Shown: positions 11,842 through 25,739, counted from the stretch's first letter. The stretch: DNA of 64,000 bases from Fasciola hepatica (GCA_948099385.1 CANUEZ040000161.1:1550001-1614000), one strand, 5' to 3'. Notes: a model not told the origin generated them from the sequence alone. Program-made: numbers and translations.

Positions 11842-14800
11842 AATCCAACCGCATTCAACTTTTCAGCGACCAGGTAAATAGTACCCTTCAAAAACATTAA
11901 GTTTGTTGATTTTGAAAACGCTATTTACGAACACGCATAGATATCGTAAGAAACGCTAAACAGAAACACGTTCTCCACGATATGTGCCTAGGAAACACGA
12001 AACAGGATTTTGCACACAAAATTACTTAGACTTTGTCGAAATACTTTGTTACCGAGCTGATCAAGCAACTGCCATCCGGAACATCACATGACAGCAAAAT
12101 CAAAGTTTTACTAATTTCACAAAAGCAGTGATTACTGATTGGGTAAAAGAACGTGCACTGATTCAGCTCTAAGACGGCCTCAATCCCCAAACATGAATGA
12201 ATGTGATCCACAAAAGAAAAATGACATTTTTATTTACATGTCAACTTGTAGAGTATTTTTACTCGTATATTATTATATAGTTAATACAATATGATAGTTT
12301 GCTGCCTTGATCAATGACTTGTTTCAGCTTTTTGAACATTGTTTTTCGCCGACCCACCAATGATAGATTTAGTCAACTTGTGCGCTATCATCTGCTCCAT
12401 TTTGGCCTTCGTAGTCCATTATGGGGGAAGTGCAGTGATATATTTCTCCAACATCAAAACTAAATATTCCTTCATATTCAAATCTTGGCTATTTTTGGGA
12501 CATTTGTGGTACACGGACATTTAAAGTGTTCATGGTCTTGATACTGTAAAAGCATATATCAAGTGGATGGGTGTGTCCACGACCATAAGATTAATATCCT
12601 CGTGTGACGCATTACCTGACTCACGGTGCCACGGTGAAGTAGTATTCTCAGAAGGACTTCTGGACTGAAAGACCCGAAAAGTTTATCTTCACAGTTCAGT
12701 CACTTCTTGGTTGATCATGATTTAATGCAGTTGGTTTGATGGCCTTTACAACTTCGAAATCGTTACAGTAGATTTCCCTGGGAGTTTCTTGTGCTGAGTC
12801 ACATTTTGTGACTCCTGAAAGTCTCACTATGGATAATACAGAGTAGATCGATAAACAAAAAATACAGATGATGCAATTCGAACATCATCGCCACTGCGAC
12901 ATGTGACCGCCTTCGTTGGGCGTATAATGCTAGCTATTGATCGACTGCAAGGTAAAGCTGTATACGTAGCTTCATCCTTCATCAGGATGACCAAAAGGGA
13001 TTCCGTGGGCAGCCTTCCCTCTGGATACAAGCATTGCTTTTTTCAATGTTTCCTTTCAACTAAAATCCAAATAACTCTCATTCAAATAGCAAACAACGGA
13101 TTTATGCAAACTGCATCTTATTTGGACATCGTTTCAAATGAGTGTCCCAAAAAGCCGAGTATTCATTGGCAGAAATATTTTGAGCAACAACCTACTTGAT
13201 ACGTTGTTTGGACCAAATGTCTGTTTTAATTCTGAGAATAAACATTCCCACTGCTATAAAAGCAAAATGGAGGTCAGCGGACGACACTCATACGGCCTAC
13301 ATTTCAAGGTCAGGCATTTGAAATGAGTTAACAGGCTTTCCCATCAACAGGAATAAAACAATATTATTCAAAGAGGTTCCCATTGATTTGCTTTTTTCTT
13401 TTGGAAAAAGGAGTCAACTTAAAAGGTAGCTCCTATCAGGATCAGCCTTCTTTCATCGTTGGTCATAATGAATAGGATCGAATTTTATCCTAGTCGTTAT
13501 AAAATTTATAATCACCTACAAGTTTATAAAAGCCTAACTTTTTAGGTTCAGATAGCCTAGGTCATGGGATTTCGACTGTAAGGAGAAAGCTAAGAAGGCT
13601 AGGAGGGAAAAGTTCATTACGATGAAGATATTGTCATATCGGAATTTCGGTGAAATTTGTATTTTACCCAAACACCGCTTTCACTGCTCATTAAAGGCGT
13701 CTAACGTCGAGCAGAACCACCTTTTATTACTGTTGCTTGTAGATTGGCTGCCTTTTGCGAACGAATAAAAAGTAGACGGATTTCGATAATATTTTATTAC
13801 AAACTCCACCGGTGATCATTTCAATAAGAACGTAAGCAAGAATCACAATAAACTGAGATAAAAAGTTTCGATCCCATATTATGCTTGACTCAGCAAGTCC
13901 GAGAACAAGGACCACTGAGGAATAGTATTGGTGAGCTTTCATTGTTTGCGTACAAATTATAATACATACAAAATCATAAATTATGAAATGAATAGAGTTG
14001 CTGAAATAAGTTATATAGGTTGTCAAGTAACGCATGTGTTTGTGCAGTTTTGGGCAGACCAGTAAAAAAAACATGGAAGGGCCATGGGCACAGGACAGGT
14101 TTTGTATGAATAATTGAGAACACCACCTTAGTCGATGTTTTATTCAGAAATGTAGCAAGACTAGGACCGCGTTCGTCAGTTCCACCTAGGGATAGCTTTC
14201 GATCAACCGGTGAGCAGCGGTCAGGATTGGCCTAAGTAAAGCAGCCAAGTTTTGTAGGTTTAGATGATCCGCGGAGTCACCTATGATGTTTTCAGATGAT
14301 CACTCACAACTACACACAGAAATTTGAATTGAGTTGGAGTTGCGTGATTCAATCCTTCGGATATTTTTTTGAAATTTTTCAGATGCCTTATATGTTACAA
14401 GTGAGATTATACTGAAGGAATTCTCAGCCAAGTGCATGTATTCTGACTTAGTTTCAAATGTTGACTGTTTACAGGGTTCACTTTAAAGAGAAATTTATAA
14501 ACAGTCGATCATCTGTAAACCAAGGATTATATCTTTAAACTAACTGAAATCCCTGTGAGATCGAAGCCATCATGTGTGTGCTTGTGGTGAAGTTAGCTTT
14601 CTTTCAGACGCTCCATTATGTGATTCAATAGGGTGCCCGCAGTGCACATTTCTCAAGTACTACTAAGTCATCTCTGTCTCTCCTTCAACACGAGAGACCA
14701 GTCAGCCATTTTGATAAAAACGCTAACGAAATAATCGAGAAGGGGAACAAAATTCTAAGACGAAACAAGAGTATCTCCACTCCATCAAAAATGAGTGAAA

Positions 14801-14884
14801 AAATTTTAAACTGCACTCCACGGGCTGCTCTACTATAGACCAGCTGCAATACAGCACAAGCTGGTATGTCCACAAAAAGCAGAC

Positions 14885-15005
14885 TTGGTCAGCCCAAAAA
14901 TACAATGTCAAATCGCGTGTTTCCAGGGGACCGAACTTGGAAAGATGTTTTAGGGAATTCATCGCTTCTGTTAGCCCGTTTTGCAGGCTTTCCAACTCTG
15001 ATAAA
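14885..15005 (-). other. Candidate exon, unknown protein
   Basis: A minus-strand acceptor (GATATCAATTTCAG) opens a 121-nt stretch that reads as one split base plus 40 codons. The composition is protein-like and helix-rich: LSELESLQNGL, then EAMNSLKHLSKFGPLETR, then LTLYFWADQ. The closing donor would be CAA|GTCTGC, which is weak, so the right exon end may differ or the call may be wrong. No family recognised. If real and on the channel's strand, it could belong to that gene or to an unrelated one. Confidence 0.28.
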
Positions 15006-15009
15006 CTGA

Positions 15010-16160
15010 AATTGATATCATTTATCACCTTAGAATTCCAACTTCTTTGGTTGCGTGACAGCTACTGCACTTCTGGTTCCCTAGTCACTCATTAGTTAAT
15101 AAAATTGACATGGACGCGTTTATCAGTAAAGCACCTTTTCAAATCCATCTGGTTTCATTTCTGTGGTGATTTTCTACAACAGTTTTACAAATATTCATGA
15201 ATCGGTAGCCATTTGATGAAAGGCTACCAGACAAAACTTCTCATTCAATTTTCAATCCCAAATTTAGCCAGTTAGGCTAGGCATCAAAATTTGGTAAGCC
15301 AAAATGCAAGTTATGCTGTCTTATTTTGTTTTCTTGGGAGAGCAATCAGTTTTACTCCGTCATCTACGTAATGTGATACATCATCCTCTTGCTAACTGTA
15401 TTCTTGTTCCTAAACTAGGTTTTATCAGAGCGGCTGAGAAGGTCGATTAGACTAATAGGCAAGCATATCGGAGCGAACCCCGTCTGACTTTCTTTTCAAT
15501 AATCTTTAATGACATGAAACATAACCGTCTTGTTTGCACCGCACAAAGCGCTATAATCTACTAAAGGCTAGCTTTTGATACTTTCTGATAATAATTGACG
15601 GCCAACCAAGAGCCACAGGAAAAATAATGGGAAGCAACTGCTTCCAGAGCAACCAATGATAGAACAGATCCTGACCAGAAATAATTCAAGTCAAGCTAGA
15701 TAGCCTGTAATTGCGAAAGTAGCCCAGAATATGGGCTTCTAGTCAAAGTGGTATTCGAAACAGCCTGGGCGAACGTGCAACAACGGTACACAGCACAACA
15801 AACACAACGATTGGAGACCAAACGGGCCTAATTGGAGTCAGAATGCGCACACAACGCGAAGACCGATCCTGCTTAGGGTACCATCGTAAAAGGGAAAGCC
15901 CAAATGGTCACAGATTTCTTATCATTTTCAATGATTTCATTTCTCCAATGTGACTGTTACTCCTACATGTTGGATTCCCACAGCCTGTGAAAATTATTAC
16001 TGTAAGTTATGAAAATTTGTATTTTTAGACATCAAAGAAGAACGGTGTTTTACTCCACGTGGAATGAGATTTGTAACAGTCGATAATCATGGTCAGACGA
16101 CGCACTAGTAACTAGTGACCACGGTATTCAGTTTTGATGATAAAATCTAAGCATGCTGTT
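15010..16160. other. Non-coding DNA, no gene seen
   Basis: No open frame of useful length, no recognised repeat and no splice-flanked coding-like stretch was seen here. Confidence 0.5.
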
Positions 16161-16167
16161 AGTAAAT

Positions 16168-16312
16168 AGACCGGCCGTGGTCAGGCGGTCTCTATATTGA
16201 ACTCTGGAACCTTCTGTCCTGGATTCGAATCTCCTTGTGGCGGCCTCTAATTGCCCGAGAACCCCCTACTGAAATATTTTACTATTGGTGTACAGTAAAA
16301 ACGAAGTAAACA
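16168..16312 (+). repeat. SINE family A copy, tRNA-headed
   Basis: The plus strand has a Pol III A-box-like stretch (GTGGTCAGGCGGTC at 16177-16190) and a B-box-like stretch (GGATTCGAATC at 16221-16231). The spacing is that of a tRNA. They are followed by the family core (CTCTAATTGCCCGAGAACC, then CTACTGAAATATTTTACTATT) and an A-rich end. This is one of the better preserved copies and shows the head-core-tail order of the family. It will not be a functional tRNA gene because the acceptor and T stems do not close. Confidence 0.8.
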
Positions 16313-16982
16313 ATAAAAGAAAGAGGAGAAAAAACTGTTCCGGTTTTTCACGTCGTTCAGGCTATCCGATTAGGTCGACCGCAAATGACAAATCAAACTT
16401 TCCCGACGCTGCAGATCCAATATTATAGCAATCGTTTGACTGTAAGACGAACGAATAAATCTTCCGGGAGTTTTCTTTTTTGACATCGAAAGTTCTGTCC
16501 CAAAAAACATTATTCAGTGATCCTTTTGTATTGTGGGTAACCCATGAATATGTTTGAGTGCCTGTCTCTTTGGATGTCTTAGATCGGATGGGACCTCATG
16601 ATATGGATACGAAGGAATCCCTGAGGTGGGCACTGTGAGCAAATTCAGGGGAGCTTGCCTCTGACAAGCAAATATGCATTAGTTTGCTCTTTCCTTGTCG
16701 CATGTGTTTGCACCACCAATACAGTGTCTGTTAGTGAAACAAAACTTGCGAAAGCTCCAATCACTTTCGAAGTGGGAGATTTGAATCTCGCCCCGAATGG
16801 TCACCTTGGTAATTTTTCGAAGCAGTCCACTGTTGCTCGAATCGCTAGCAAGCCTGACTGAGTGTGACCTTGTCTGGTTCTCCCCCTACAAGTCTGAGAA
16901 TCATAGTTCCAAGTGATTTAGATAATGGAAAATTCACCAGCATTTTTTGCATTTAAAAGCCAGACTCCGAGAGACAAAAACG

Positions 16983-17047
16983 AATCGGCGACCTTCTGCC
17001 TACCGGGCAGATGCTCTGTCAGCTGAGCTATAGTTTTACGGCCGATC
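16983..17047 (-). repeat. tRNA-like relic (truncated head)
   Basis: Read on the minus strand there is a good D-arm (TAGCTCAGCTGACAGAGCA) and a 5-bp anticodon stem (TCTGC/GCAGA) around a 7-nt loop. The B-box is degraded (GATTCGTTTTT). A 6-bp pair ATCGGC/GCCGAT brackets the unit. The loop would give anticodon GGT, but position 33 is C instead of the nearly invariant T. A functional tRNA is therefore unlikely, and a tRNA-derived repeat fragment is the better reading. Confidence 0.6.
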
Positions 17048-17049
17048 GA

Positions 17050-19655
17050 GTGTGAAAATCGCAAGTGAATATCCAGTGATGCCCAAAACACTGTTTAAAA
17101 GATACACAGAAACTGTCCCGGTTTCAAGCACTGGGCTAGCCTCGTCGATCAATTCCGAACGGGGAAAAAAGCTCGCTGCTGAACGTTGTCGAATAAACAT
17201 TGAAGCATATTCATGGAATGGGTCTTATAGAATATCTTGTGCATTCATGCGCGTACATCGACAACAACCGTAGTCACGATTAAAAAAACTGACAGATCTG
17301 TCATCCAGCGGCCAGAGTTCCCTGTTTCATACCATGTGTACTACTTCGCTTTATTGGATGCAACTTATTGTACTGTGACTTAAATTTTTTAGTACACTTC
17401 ATTTCTACAGCATACCAAAAAAGAGAACTACCATGAATCTAGTTTACCAACAGAATGTCGAATTGCAGCCGTGAACCCGAGAAGCTACAGATTCCAACCC
17501 ACAATTTTGATCAATATTCTAACAGTATTAGAGGTAGAATAATCAATTTTGCACCATCACCAGGTATGGTGAATCAAATTGTTACTTAGAGCAATTTGCT
17601 TTCTTACAAGTTAATGGATTGATTAAACGAACCACGTGACTTTGAAGATGTGACTCCATGGTTGAGCATCCGTACCACACAAGCAGAAATGAGATTGGTA
17701 ACAGCGTCTTACATAACATTTTTTTCTGGAATGTTAAAAAAGTTTATTTATCAGTAATTCGTTAATCACATTTCATCCGCAAAAAGGTAGGGAATGTGGC
17801 CAAATGAACTTACTTTTCGACCGCTACATGTATAGCTTGGACATAATGGGAAAATAATGATCGGTCCGACATTCAGGTCTGCTCCAGCACGTATCCACTC
17901 CAAACAATTATTGGAAAACGACAAAAACAAGACCATCGATGACATCAAAAAAAGTACTTTTGCTGGATATCATAATAATTTATGTTCCTCCTATGTACTC
18001 TTTTCAAGCATAAATCCACTTCGAAAATAGTATTTTTTTTTGTTTTGACCACGCAGCAATCGAGTTAATCGACGTCGATAACTATGAAAGCACTTTACTG
18101 GGACTGCATGGTGAATCATTTGGCAATCATATCTAACCTCCCACCATTAAATCGATCAAGTTAGCTGTTTCTAGGATATTGCCTTTATTGTCATTTAAGC
18201 TACTTACAGAGAAGTCGTCTATTATGGGAATCGATCGCAGTGTCGTCAATGGGCTATCACCCTTCAAAATTCAGTTAGAGAAGGGCGCTATATCATGCAC
18301 CGGTGAAGTTAAATAAAATATCGAGAGTCAGACTGGATCGCCTGATGGTTATTTGTTCGACTCACAATCGTTCACTCCGGATTCTGGTCTCAGAAGGCTC
18401 GCTGAAATTACTATGCTGATGATTTGAAACAAGGATGAAACAGCTGTACATTGCTTCCACGGTTTTCAGCGACGAGATAAGCTTTGCCACTGCAAGATGA
18501 ACCATTTGGTTGAAATATACTCACAAAAGCCTGTTGTGACGGTATTGGCCGACACTTCGATAGACTGCCTAGCTCCATTAGTAGACACACACTATAGCCC
18601 GTCCAAAATCGATGGCAAAGCTGGGGCCCAGCCAGGCCGATCGATGGCCCAATCCGTTCGTTATGAAATGGAACAGAAGCATCCAATCAGCCGTTCTGGA
18701 TCGATGCGCTTCTTTCGGTGCTTTTGACTGCATTTATTCGCCATCCTATGTAAACGGTTTATTATTGTATAATAAAACAAGATGGATTGGACGCAGGGAT
18801 GTCTTTTCACTAGTGCTCCATCTTCTGTTGCCTCCCCAGCGATGTGACAGTGATTATCGGTTCAGAAAACGACTGACCAGCTGTACTTTTACGTCACTTA
18901 TGCGAAATATAAGAATGTGATTGGAAATCTCTATGAAGCATTGCTCTATAAGTCGAAAGCAGCAATATATTTTCGTGTACAAAAGGTTTGCCCTATCGGT
19001 ATTCGAACATCGAATAAAAACGGAAACTAGCAAAAAACCGGCGTGTCAAATAAGCATTGTGTATATGACGACCAAACGAGGCTCGGAGTGTAAAGAAGAA
19101 TCGTTGTGCTAAGTGTTGCGGTTTTTAAAATGTTTTAGTTTGAAAAACAGCGTCGTTGGTAGGGATTAATCGACGTTTCTGTTCTTCCGATGTCTCTCTT
19201 TACTCATTGACACGTGATAACATATCTGTCCAAGACGATCACTGTACATTTTGTGACCTCCCTCAGCTAGGATACAGTTCGCAACATCACTAATGCTACC
19301 CTGCGACACGTCAGAGGACAAGTGTTTGACCTTAAGACCGCGTTCGGAACGGTAGTAGCAAGTTACTTTTTTCAACGAAGGATTACACAAACAGCTTCCT
19401 ACTAAACCACAAGCCATACCTCATTAGAGTCCTGGAGCCTGAATTATGAAATCAGTAACTGTGGTCATGGCTGCCAAAACCAAGGGCTTCTACCTCAGTC
19501 CTCTTGACAGAACCTCCTCATCGTAGTGACAATAACATTATTAAAAATAATGATACTTTGAAATCTTTTTTAATTTCCCCTAGCTGACTGCCCTTTGGAT
19601 TCCACTTTTCAGGCACAAACCTGAAGTCATCCGATTAATTCGTTTTGTTTGTTCA
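17050..19655. other. Non-coding DNA, no gene seen
   Basis: There are several overlapping short frames around 18.4-18.9 kb (up to 102 codons) on both strands, none with recognisable motifs. That part is somewhat richer in GC and could be an old repeat, but I could not match it to anything else in the window. Confidence 0.45.
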
Positions 19656-19659
19656 ACAG

Positions 19660-19805
19660 AAATGTCTCACTATTTCAGGAAAGGCATCACGACCCATTAG
19701 AAATTGCCCTCTGATGAGAGTGAACGGTGGCCGCGAGGGGATTCGAACCACGGACCATCAGGTCAAGAGTTAACTTTGATGACCGTTCGACTACGCCCAA
19801 CCCCT
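19660..19805 (-). repeat. SINE family A copy, tRNA-headed
   Basis: On the minus strand the A-box-like TAGTCGAACGGTCAT (19780-19794) and B-box TGGTTCGAATCC (19738-19749) are both intact. They are followed by the diverged core and the end CTGAAATAG. The head is Leu/Ser-tRNA-like, with TAA in the position of the anticodon. The T-stem does not pair fully, so this is a repeat head rather than a gene. Confidence 0.8.
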
Positions 19806-19809
19806 CACT

Positions 19810-22800
19810 TTTTGTTTTTTCACACCTACTTTATCACTGATTGTTCACTCGTTTCTCTTGATAAGTTAAATCTGCTCTATTAGCTCGTCGTCATACCAGC
19901 AGATATGGAGCAATAATGGGTAGCAGACTATCAGCAATGCTTTCTATCTATCCCTCTGATTATGAATGGAATCGCCCTCATACATGTAGCAAGATAGGGA
20001 AGAAATTCTTTTGCATGACGTGATTCACTATATAGTGTGAACTTTCAAACCACTGAAAAACACGGAGTCCTTGTGCAGCTGTTTCATCCCACTACTGCCC
20101 ATAATTAGATAGTAGCCTAGCTCTGTACGTTGCTTAACGGAGTGCTTCCTTTGTACTCGGGCCCCCACAGAGAAGCCGACCAGCAGGGGATCCGCTCGTT
20201 GTGCGGGAAACACTCCGGAATTTTGAATTTCATCATGAATGTTACATAGCATTGTAAAATCCTTTTCTAGGAATAACACAGGCGATCATTAGACGCTCCT
20301 ATTCTGATACAAAACAGTAACCAATCCCTGTACAAAATCGTAATAAAAACAGTAACTTAGTTTTATATCTTCCATGTATCTAGTTTATTGTGCCTAATCG
20401 CGTAAATACCAAACCCCGAGGGGCCTGCTCGTGGTTTGATTGTTCAAGTTGATAATGGCCGACTGCAGTCACAGACTACCGGCCGAGGGGCAGCACAGGG
20501 AACACTACACCCGCATGACAACAGTCGACCCAACGAGGATACTGAGAAAGCGTTTCCAGTGATAATCGTTCCTACGCACTAAACGGCGCAGTATAAAACT
20601 CAACAGATACAATGAAATTCTATGTTCACCTACTTTATTAAAGGGCAAACCAAAATTTGTTGCCAAAAAAATCGAAGAAAAAAGTCAAGAAAACTGTAGG
20701 GACAGAGAGTAAAGCAGAATGCTCGCGAACCGGCAACTGAATGTGTTCATTTCTTATCTTATTAGACGATCCATTTTATGAGCAATAAAAGCAAAGCAAA
20801 GCGGAAGGCAAGAAACCATTGAATTAAATGCGCAGTGAGTAGCTTATCATCAGTGTATCGAATGTTGTTAGATGACAGAGTTCGATCAGAATGGTGATTG
20901 CCAAAACGAACAATCATAAAAAGCAATAAAAGTCTGAGAAGTAATCAATCAGGCTTGCGTAATGATGTCGGTTGTGTGATAGCCAATGCTGTGTTATCAA
21001 TTATATGTTAGGTTAAATGAACCTTGATTTGGGCAGGATTCAATATAATGAATGTATGTATCGCTTTAAATCATCACAAAAGCGGCTCTAATTTAGTACT
21101 ACATTTGTACACAGCAAGATAAATTCAGTCAGAGTCCAGTCAAACTAATACGTAATCGATAATGCAATATTGATTCTCACAGTACCAACTTCTTCATAAT
21201 TACCAAAATTATTTTACTCAAGGCTGAACGTTACATGGTAGACGACATTTGAAGGTCGTGTGTCCGATCGGATTTTGTCATCTAACTGTATTCGATATAT
21301 CGATGGTAACCAATTGAAGCCCTCGCAACTCTATGTTCCACCATACACATCTTGTTTAGTAAGAACGGAAAGCCTTCAGTTCTCAACTTCCATGTATTTT
21401 GATTTCATTTCCGCGCAACTCAGTTACTCCCAAAGCTCTAAATCACAGTGCATCAAGATTGATTTTGTTTATCCTCTATTGATAAATTAAACAACCATAG
21501 CAGTGGTTTCTATGGCCATAATGAAATCGAAATTTACCCGGGGGAAATCTGGGGATGAACAAATACTTTATTGAAAACAAAGCTTTGGCCAACGCATACT
21601 CTGTCGATGATTTCAGCCTCAAACCATTTCGGTCACTTTCGTACGTGATATCGATCATCAAAGAGTGTAAGAACAAGGACGAATTGCCATTTTTACTCTC
21701 CTCAATCACAATTCAAAACATCCTTTGTGCCACTCTCAAGTAGGTCAAACGATTAGGCATCTACACAAGCTCGTCAACGAGTGCTAACCACGTTGGCTTC
21801 GACACGGACAAAGAGAAGCCGTATCAAGTTCTATCGTTGTCCACCTCAGTTCAAACTACTGATGCGGCAACGTATTTCAGCATCTCCTACAGGGTCTGAC
21901 GGATTTCATCAAAGACATTCAAACATTGGATATTGGCGACAGCCGATCCGAACTGTTCTCTCAAAAGAAGTTGGTGGAAACACTTGCTATTCTATGATAA
22001 AAGGGCAACGATGACACCATCGAAAGTGACGTCGATCTCGGTCATTGAATGTGGTAATTAATTCTGCTCTGGCCCTCTCTCTGTTCTGAGACCGTTTCTT
22101 CAAGATAACCGACCAACCAGATAACTGACTGACGTATTGAATACACAAGATCCTTCGTTCTCTTTATTTTTTCTAAAGATAAACGTGATTGTAAGCGGCT
22201 TGAGAACAGAATCACGGAAAGCATATACTCGCCCAGACGTTTTTCTGATGTTAATCGAAGGCTTCGTCCGTCTACTCAAGCTATAAGATTGGTAGAAAAA
22301 GCTAGGATTTTTCCCAACCGAAGACCATGACTGTTTCTTCCTAATTGTTCCGTTTTTTCTATGCAAAACACAGCAGCAAGCTAAATTTATTACATCTCGT
22401 CTAGCATCACAGATAAGAAATGAAAAAAACTCAACAGCTTTTATCTATACAGGTTTCGTCGGAATTCACTGGAAGTATTGTCTTTTGTCTTGTCCTGAAC
22501 ACCAGTTTTCTAAATTTGTCACAGTTCATCATAATAAAAGTTGGAGTAATAAGTCCTTTAAAATATATTATCATAAATTGGAGTTCTGTGTTCATCTTTG
22601 CGCTCTTGAATTTGAATAGCCTTGGTCACTGTGGTAAAAATATCTGAAGCCTAGAAGTTCGAACTAAGTGGTTATTAAAACAGTGAGAATGGGCTTCTCC
22701 ATGTGTGGTTTCGACACTACTGAATGATAATTGATCCTGTAAGAATTAGATATTTCTATTGGGGCATCAGTTATGCAGAATGAAGCAAAGAAGATGCAAA

Positions 22801-24789
22801 CACCGTTGAACAATAGTAATATTATCGCGAGCTTAAACAAAGCAATCACCGTTGCTAGTCAGCTCAGAGTAGAGAAATGTTGTTTTATTTGGAATTCCTG
22901 ACCTATACATTAGGTTCATACAACTGTGATCTGTTAAGTATCCGTATTTGTTCCCTCTGGTTTGCTCAGAAGCTGAAATTTGCACTATCAAGGCAAATAG
23001 TGCAGCTAGAAAATTATCATGGCCCACTCGGTACGGCTTGCGGGTTTTCTTGGTAAACGGCTACAAATCCGTGGCAAATATTCTTCTAAAGGATAGTTTC
23101 AAAACAAGACACGACCGTCACGTAATAACGCGTTCTACCAGGACAAAGACTTTATTTGCACTGTGATAAAGTAAACGCTCAATGAGCATTCATTTCATCC
23201 AAGGAACAAATGTTCCCGGAAAACCCCATACGCCATTGTTAAGAAGGGTGAAGTAAAGTAAGCCGCGTTGACTTTGGGCCGATCTAAAACCACGACTGAA
23301 TGTCCAACAAAGAATTTCGTGTTGCAGTTACGAATGAATTCCAATCGTGTCGTGCGTTATTTTGCTAATCGATCGATTTTGCATGACTTGCGGTGAGACT
23401 CAAATCAACAAAAACGTGGTCCTCGATAAATATTTCCCTAAAAAAACGCATTCCATCGACAATGAGGCTACAAAATTCACAATACCGGTTGAACTCAAAA
23501 AACGAGTTTCCAGTCTGTCAGAAGCGATATTTTTCTTGCAGGATTTATCGGCAGCTGGATACTGAGCCATGTTGCGTGCCTCAAAACGTGTGATAAATCA
23601 TAACCGCTTACATATTCATTACGATTGAAATCACGTGGACATTTTAAATATTTCATTTCAACCATTGTCCTTAGAAGCTTTAGTTTCTTCGCTCTGCCTG
23701 GGTTCGAATCCCACTAACGTTGATAATGTTTAGTTTTTAGGGTTGATCTAATACTTGTCAAAATTTCTAAAACTCTTCATAATTATGGTATCAAAAACAC
23801 TTGAGAATATGAAAACCAAACACAATAGACCCTCTGTTACCTAAGTGGCTTTATGACTCGTTTGTGGATATGGCATTGGAGAGAGACAGACAGTGACCTT
23901 CTTTGGTAGACCATAGTGGAAGCAACATAAGTGTTCTTTCCTCTGTCATTTAATAACCTATTATCAGATGCTCTACTCGGTTTCTTCAACTAAGTATTAC
24001 CGAAAACCACCTTACTTTCATTTTAGGATGCAAGCCAAACATTTTGTCGTCCACAGGCAAGTACATAGCTCTATAGCTCCACCTCATGTGTGTTCAATTT
24101 CTCTCGTAGTATATTGTGTACTAGCCTCCAGACCAGTCATGTATTCATTAAAAGCCACTACCGCCATGCAGCATGAATTAAGCGCTAATATAGCGTAATT
24201 TTCCCTATTTTTGTACAAGAACCGTATGCCTGCTTGAAGGATTATCTCATACTGGCCAAAGCTAAAGCTCTCAAAATTTACAGAAGCTATCTACGAAGGT
24301 ACTTCTTTACGCGTGATTCCACTCTCATTGCTTACATAGTTCCAAAGCAGCTAAAAGCTACAGGTTTGACCACTTAAAGTCGCATATCACTTTTGGAGAG
24401 GAATGTAAACCAGAATAGACGCAAGAGCCAAACCTCAACTCATTCATTTCTTTATCTGATCGTCTCTAATGAATGATACAAAATGATCCAAGTGGCAGTA
24501 AAACCATTATAATCATCAAGAAAATAATATTCGGCACTTTTATCTCTCTTCAAAATCATGTCGATTGCCGGATGAGTTATTCCGTTTGTCACTTGAGATA
24601 CATACAATCTATTAGTATGACTTGTTATGATTCCGGGATAAAGATTTGATGCAATGAAAGGGGCATATCTGGAACCGCAAGAGCCTACTGTACAGTGAAG
24701 AAAAACTGTTAGCTAATATCTTGAGACCTGGAGTGAAAAATGACTTCAAACCTTGTTAGACTGGGAATAGTAAGGAGCCGATAAACAAC
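19810..24789. other. Non-coding DNA, no gene seen
   Basis: Mostly AT-rich unique sequence. A GC-richer block at 20400-20600 contains a short hairpin (20409-20439) but no gene. An isolated perfect B-box-like motif (GGGTTCGAATCCCAC, about 23699) has no A-box upstream. Open frames up to 88 codons show no domains. Confidence 0.45.
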
Positions 24790-24793
24790 ATAG

Positions 24794-25231
24794 TGTAACA
24801 GGGAATGCTGGGGCGAGGGAACGGCGTGAACATCAAGACGAACGAACCAAACGAGGGCCACAGACAAAAGAACAGGTGGCGAATATGTCGGAGGCGTCCC
24901 GAAGCAGGCAAAAAGAGGCATACGGACGACCATATAGGAAGCAGCAGGATCTCCGGCAACCAGCAAGATAGCTCAGGTGAAGGGCTGCAGATCGAGCTGT
25001 CAACTGAGACAGTCGGGCCAACCGAAGGGAAATGACGGGCAAGAGAAGCAAGCCATCGGCCACAGGCAAATGGACAGAACACAGCCGAAGCGCTCAAGCA
25101 GCGGCAATAGCAATCTTGGTGCCGCGCATTCTGGAAAAAGGCCTATATAAGCGACTGTATGTGTGCCATGACTTGACTTGTGTGACCGTGGGAATACAAG
25201 TATCCTGCCGTGTGTTGTCGTCCTTGTCACA
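24794..25231 (+). mobile_element. Probable solo LTR (438 bp) with 4-bp target duplication
   Basis: The block starts TGTAACAGGG and ends CCTTGTCACA, giving the TG...CA ends of an LTR. It is flanked on both sides by ATAG (24790-24793 and 25232-25235), a 4-bp duplication of the size Gypsy-type integrases leave. It is clearly more GC-rich than its surroundings. A TATA box (TATATAA, 25144-25150) lies about 80 bp before the right end, as in an LTR promoter. No primer-binding site, gag or pol follows, so it is a solo LTR left by recombination. The many overlapping open frames on both strands here are a GC-content effect. The orientation is inferred from the TATA box. Confidence 0.7.
25144..25150 (+). 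promoter_or_regulatory. TATA box within the solo LTR
   Basis: TATATAA sits in a GC-rich context near the 3' part of the LTR, the usual place for the U3/R promoter. No polyadenylation signal was seen between it and the LTR end. Confidence 0.5.
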
Positions 25232-25739
25232 ATAGTACACACAGTCTGTCACCAAAACAGTCTCATACTCAGGAATTGATAACCAGATGTTAGTACCACC
25301 GAGCTACCGACGGAAGTACGCTGGTTATTAATATGGTACTTATATCAGTTTTTATGTTCACTACATAGCAAAGGGACTAATAGTCCTGGGAGAGGGTTCG
25401 GTCTTATATACTGCGGTAGATTGATGGTGATAAGCGAGTAAGAAGACGGAATTACACCGCTGAAGGTGCACTATGTTGACCACGTTGCCGATGATATTCA
25501 CTTGAGTAAAAGACAATCCCTTTCGGAACACCATTTTACTATTAAACTTAAGGTCAATTTTCAGCAGCGACAAAACAACTGGCCAATGTTACTCCACTAT
25601 TTTGTGGACGGAAATTACTCTTTTGAAGGCGGGTTGCAAATGGCCCTGCAAACAACTTGAATGAATGATTAGAGTTTTGCTATTTTCTGGCTCTCATTGA
25701 TCTTAAAACTCAGTCTAATGGTGAATGAAAACCTCCCGT

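Larger units (their letters stand above)
9111..14884. other. Non-coding DNA with low-complexity patch
   Basis: No recognisable gene. It holds a degenerate trinucleotide patch at 9601-9686 (TAC/TAG/TAA units, quasi-palindromic) and otherwise unique AT-rich sequence. Two weak coding-like stretches are listed separately or mentioned here. A 111-codon minus frame at 11506-11841 lacks an ATG start. A plus stretch at 12328-12460 follows a TTTCAG acceptor. Neither has a recognisable domain. Confidence 0.5.

Noticed and set aside
16655..16861. A 68-codon frame with a signal-peptide-like start
   Set aside because: It begins at TTG with no upstream ATG in frame and no convincing acceptor; the hydrophobic run is short.
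23699..23714. A perfect B-box motif (GGGTTCGAATCCCAC) suggesting a tRNA gene
   Set aside because: No A-box, D-arm or anticodon arm can be found upstream at tRNA spacing.
24709..25242. Seven overlapping frames of 67-113 codons in both directions
   Set aside because: All lie in or at the edges of the GC-rich solo LTR, where stop codons are rare.
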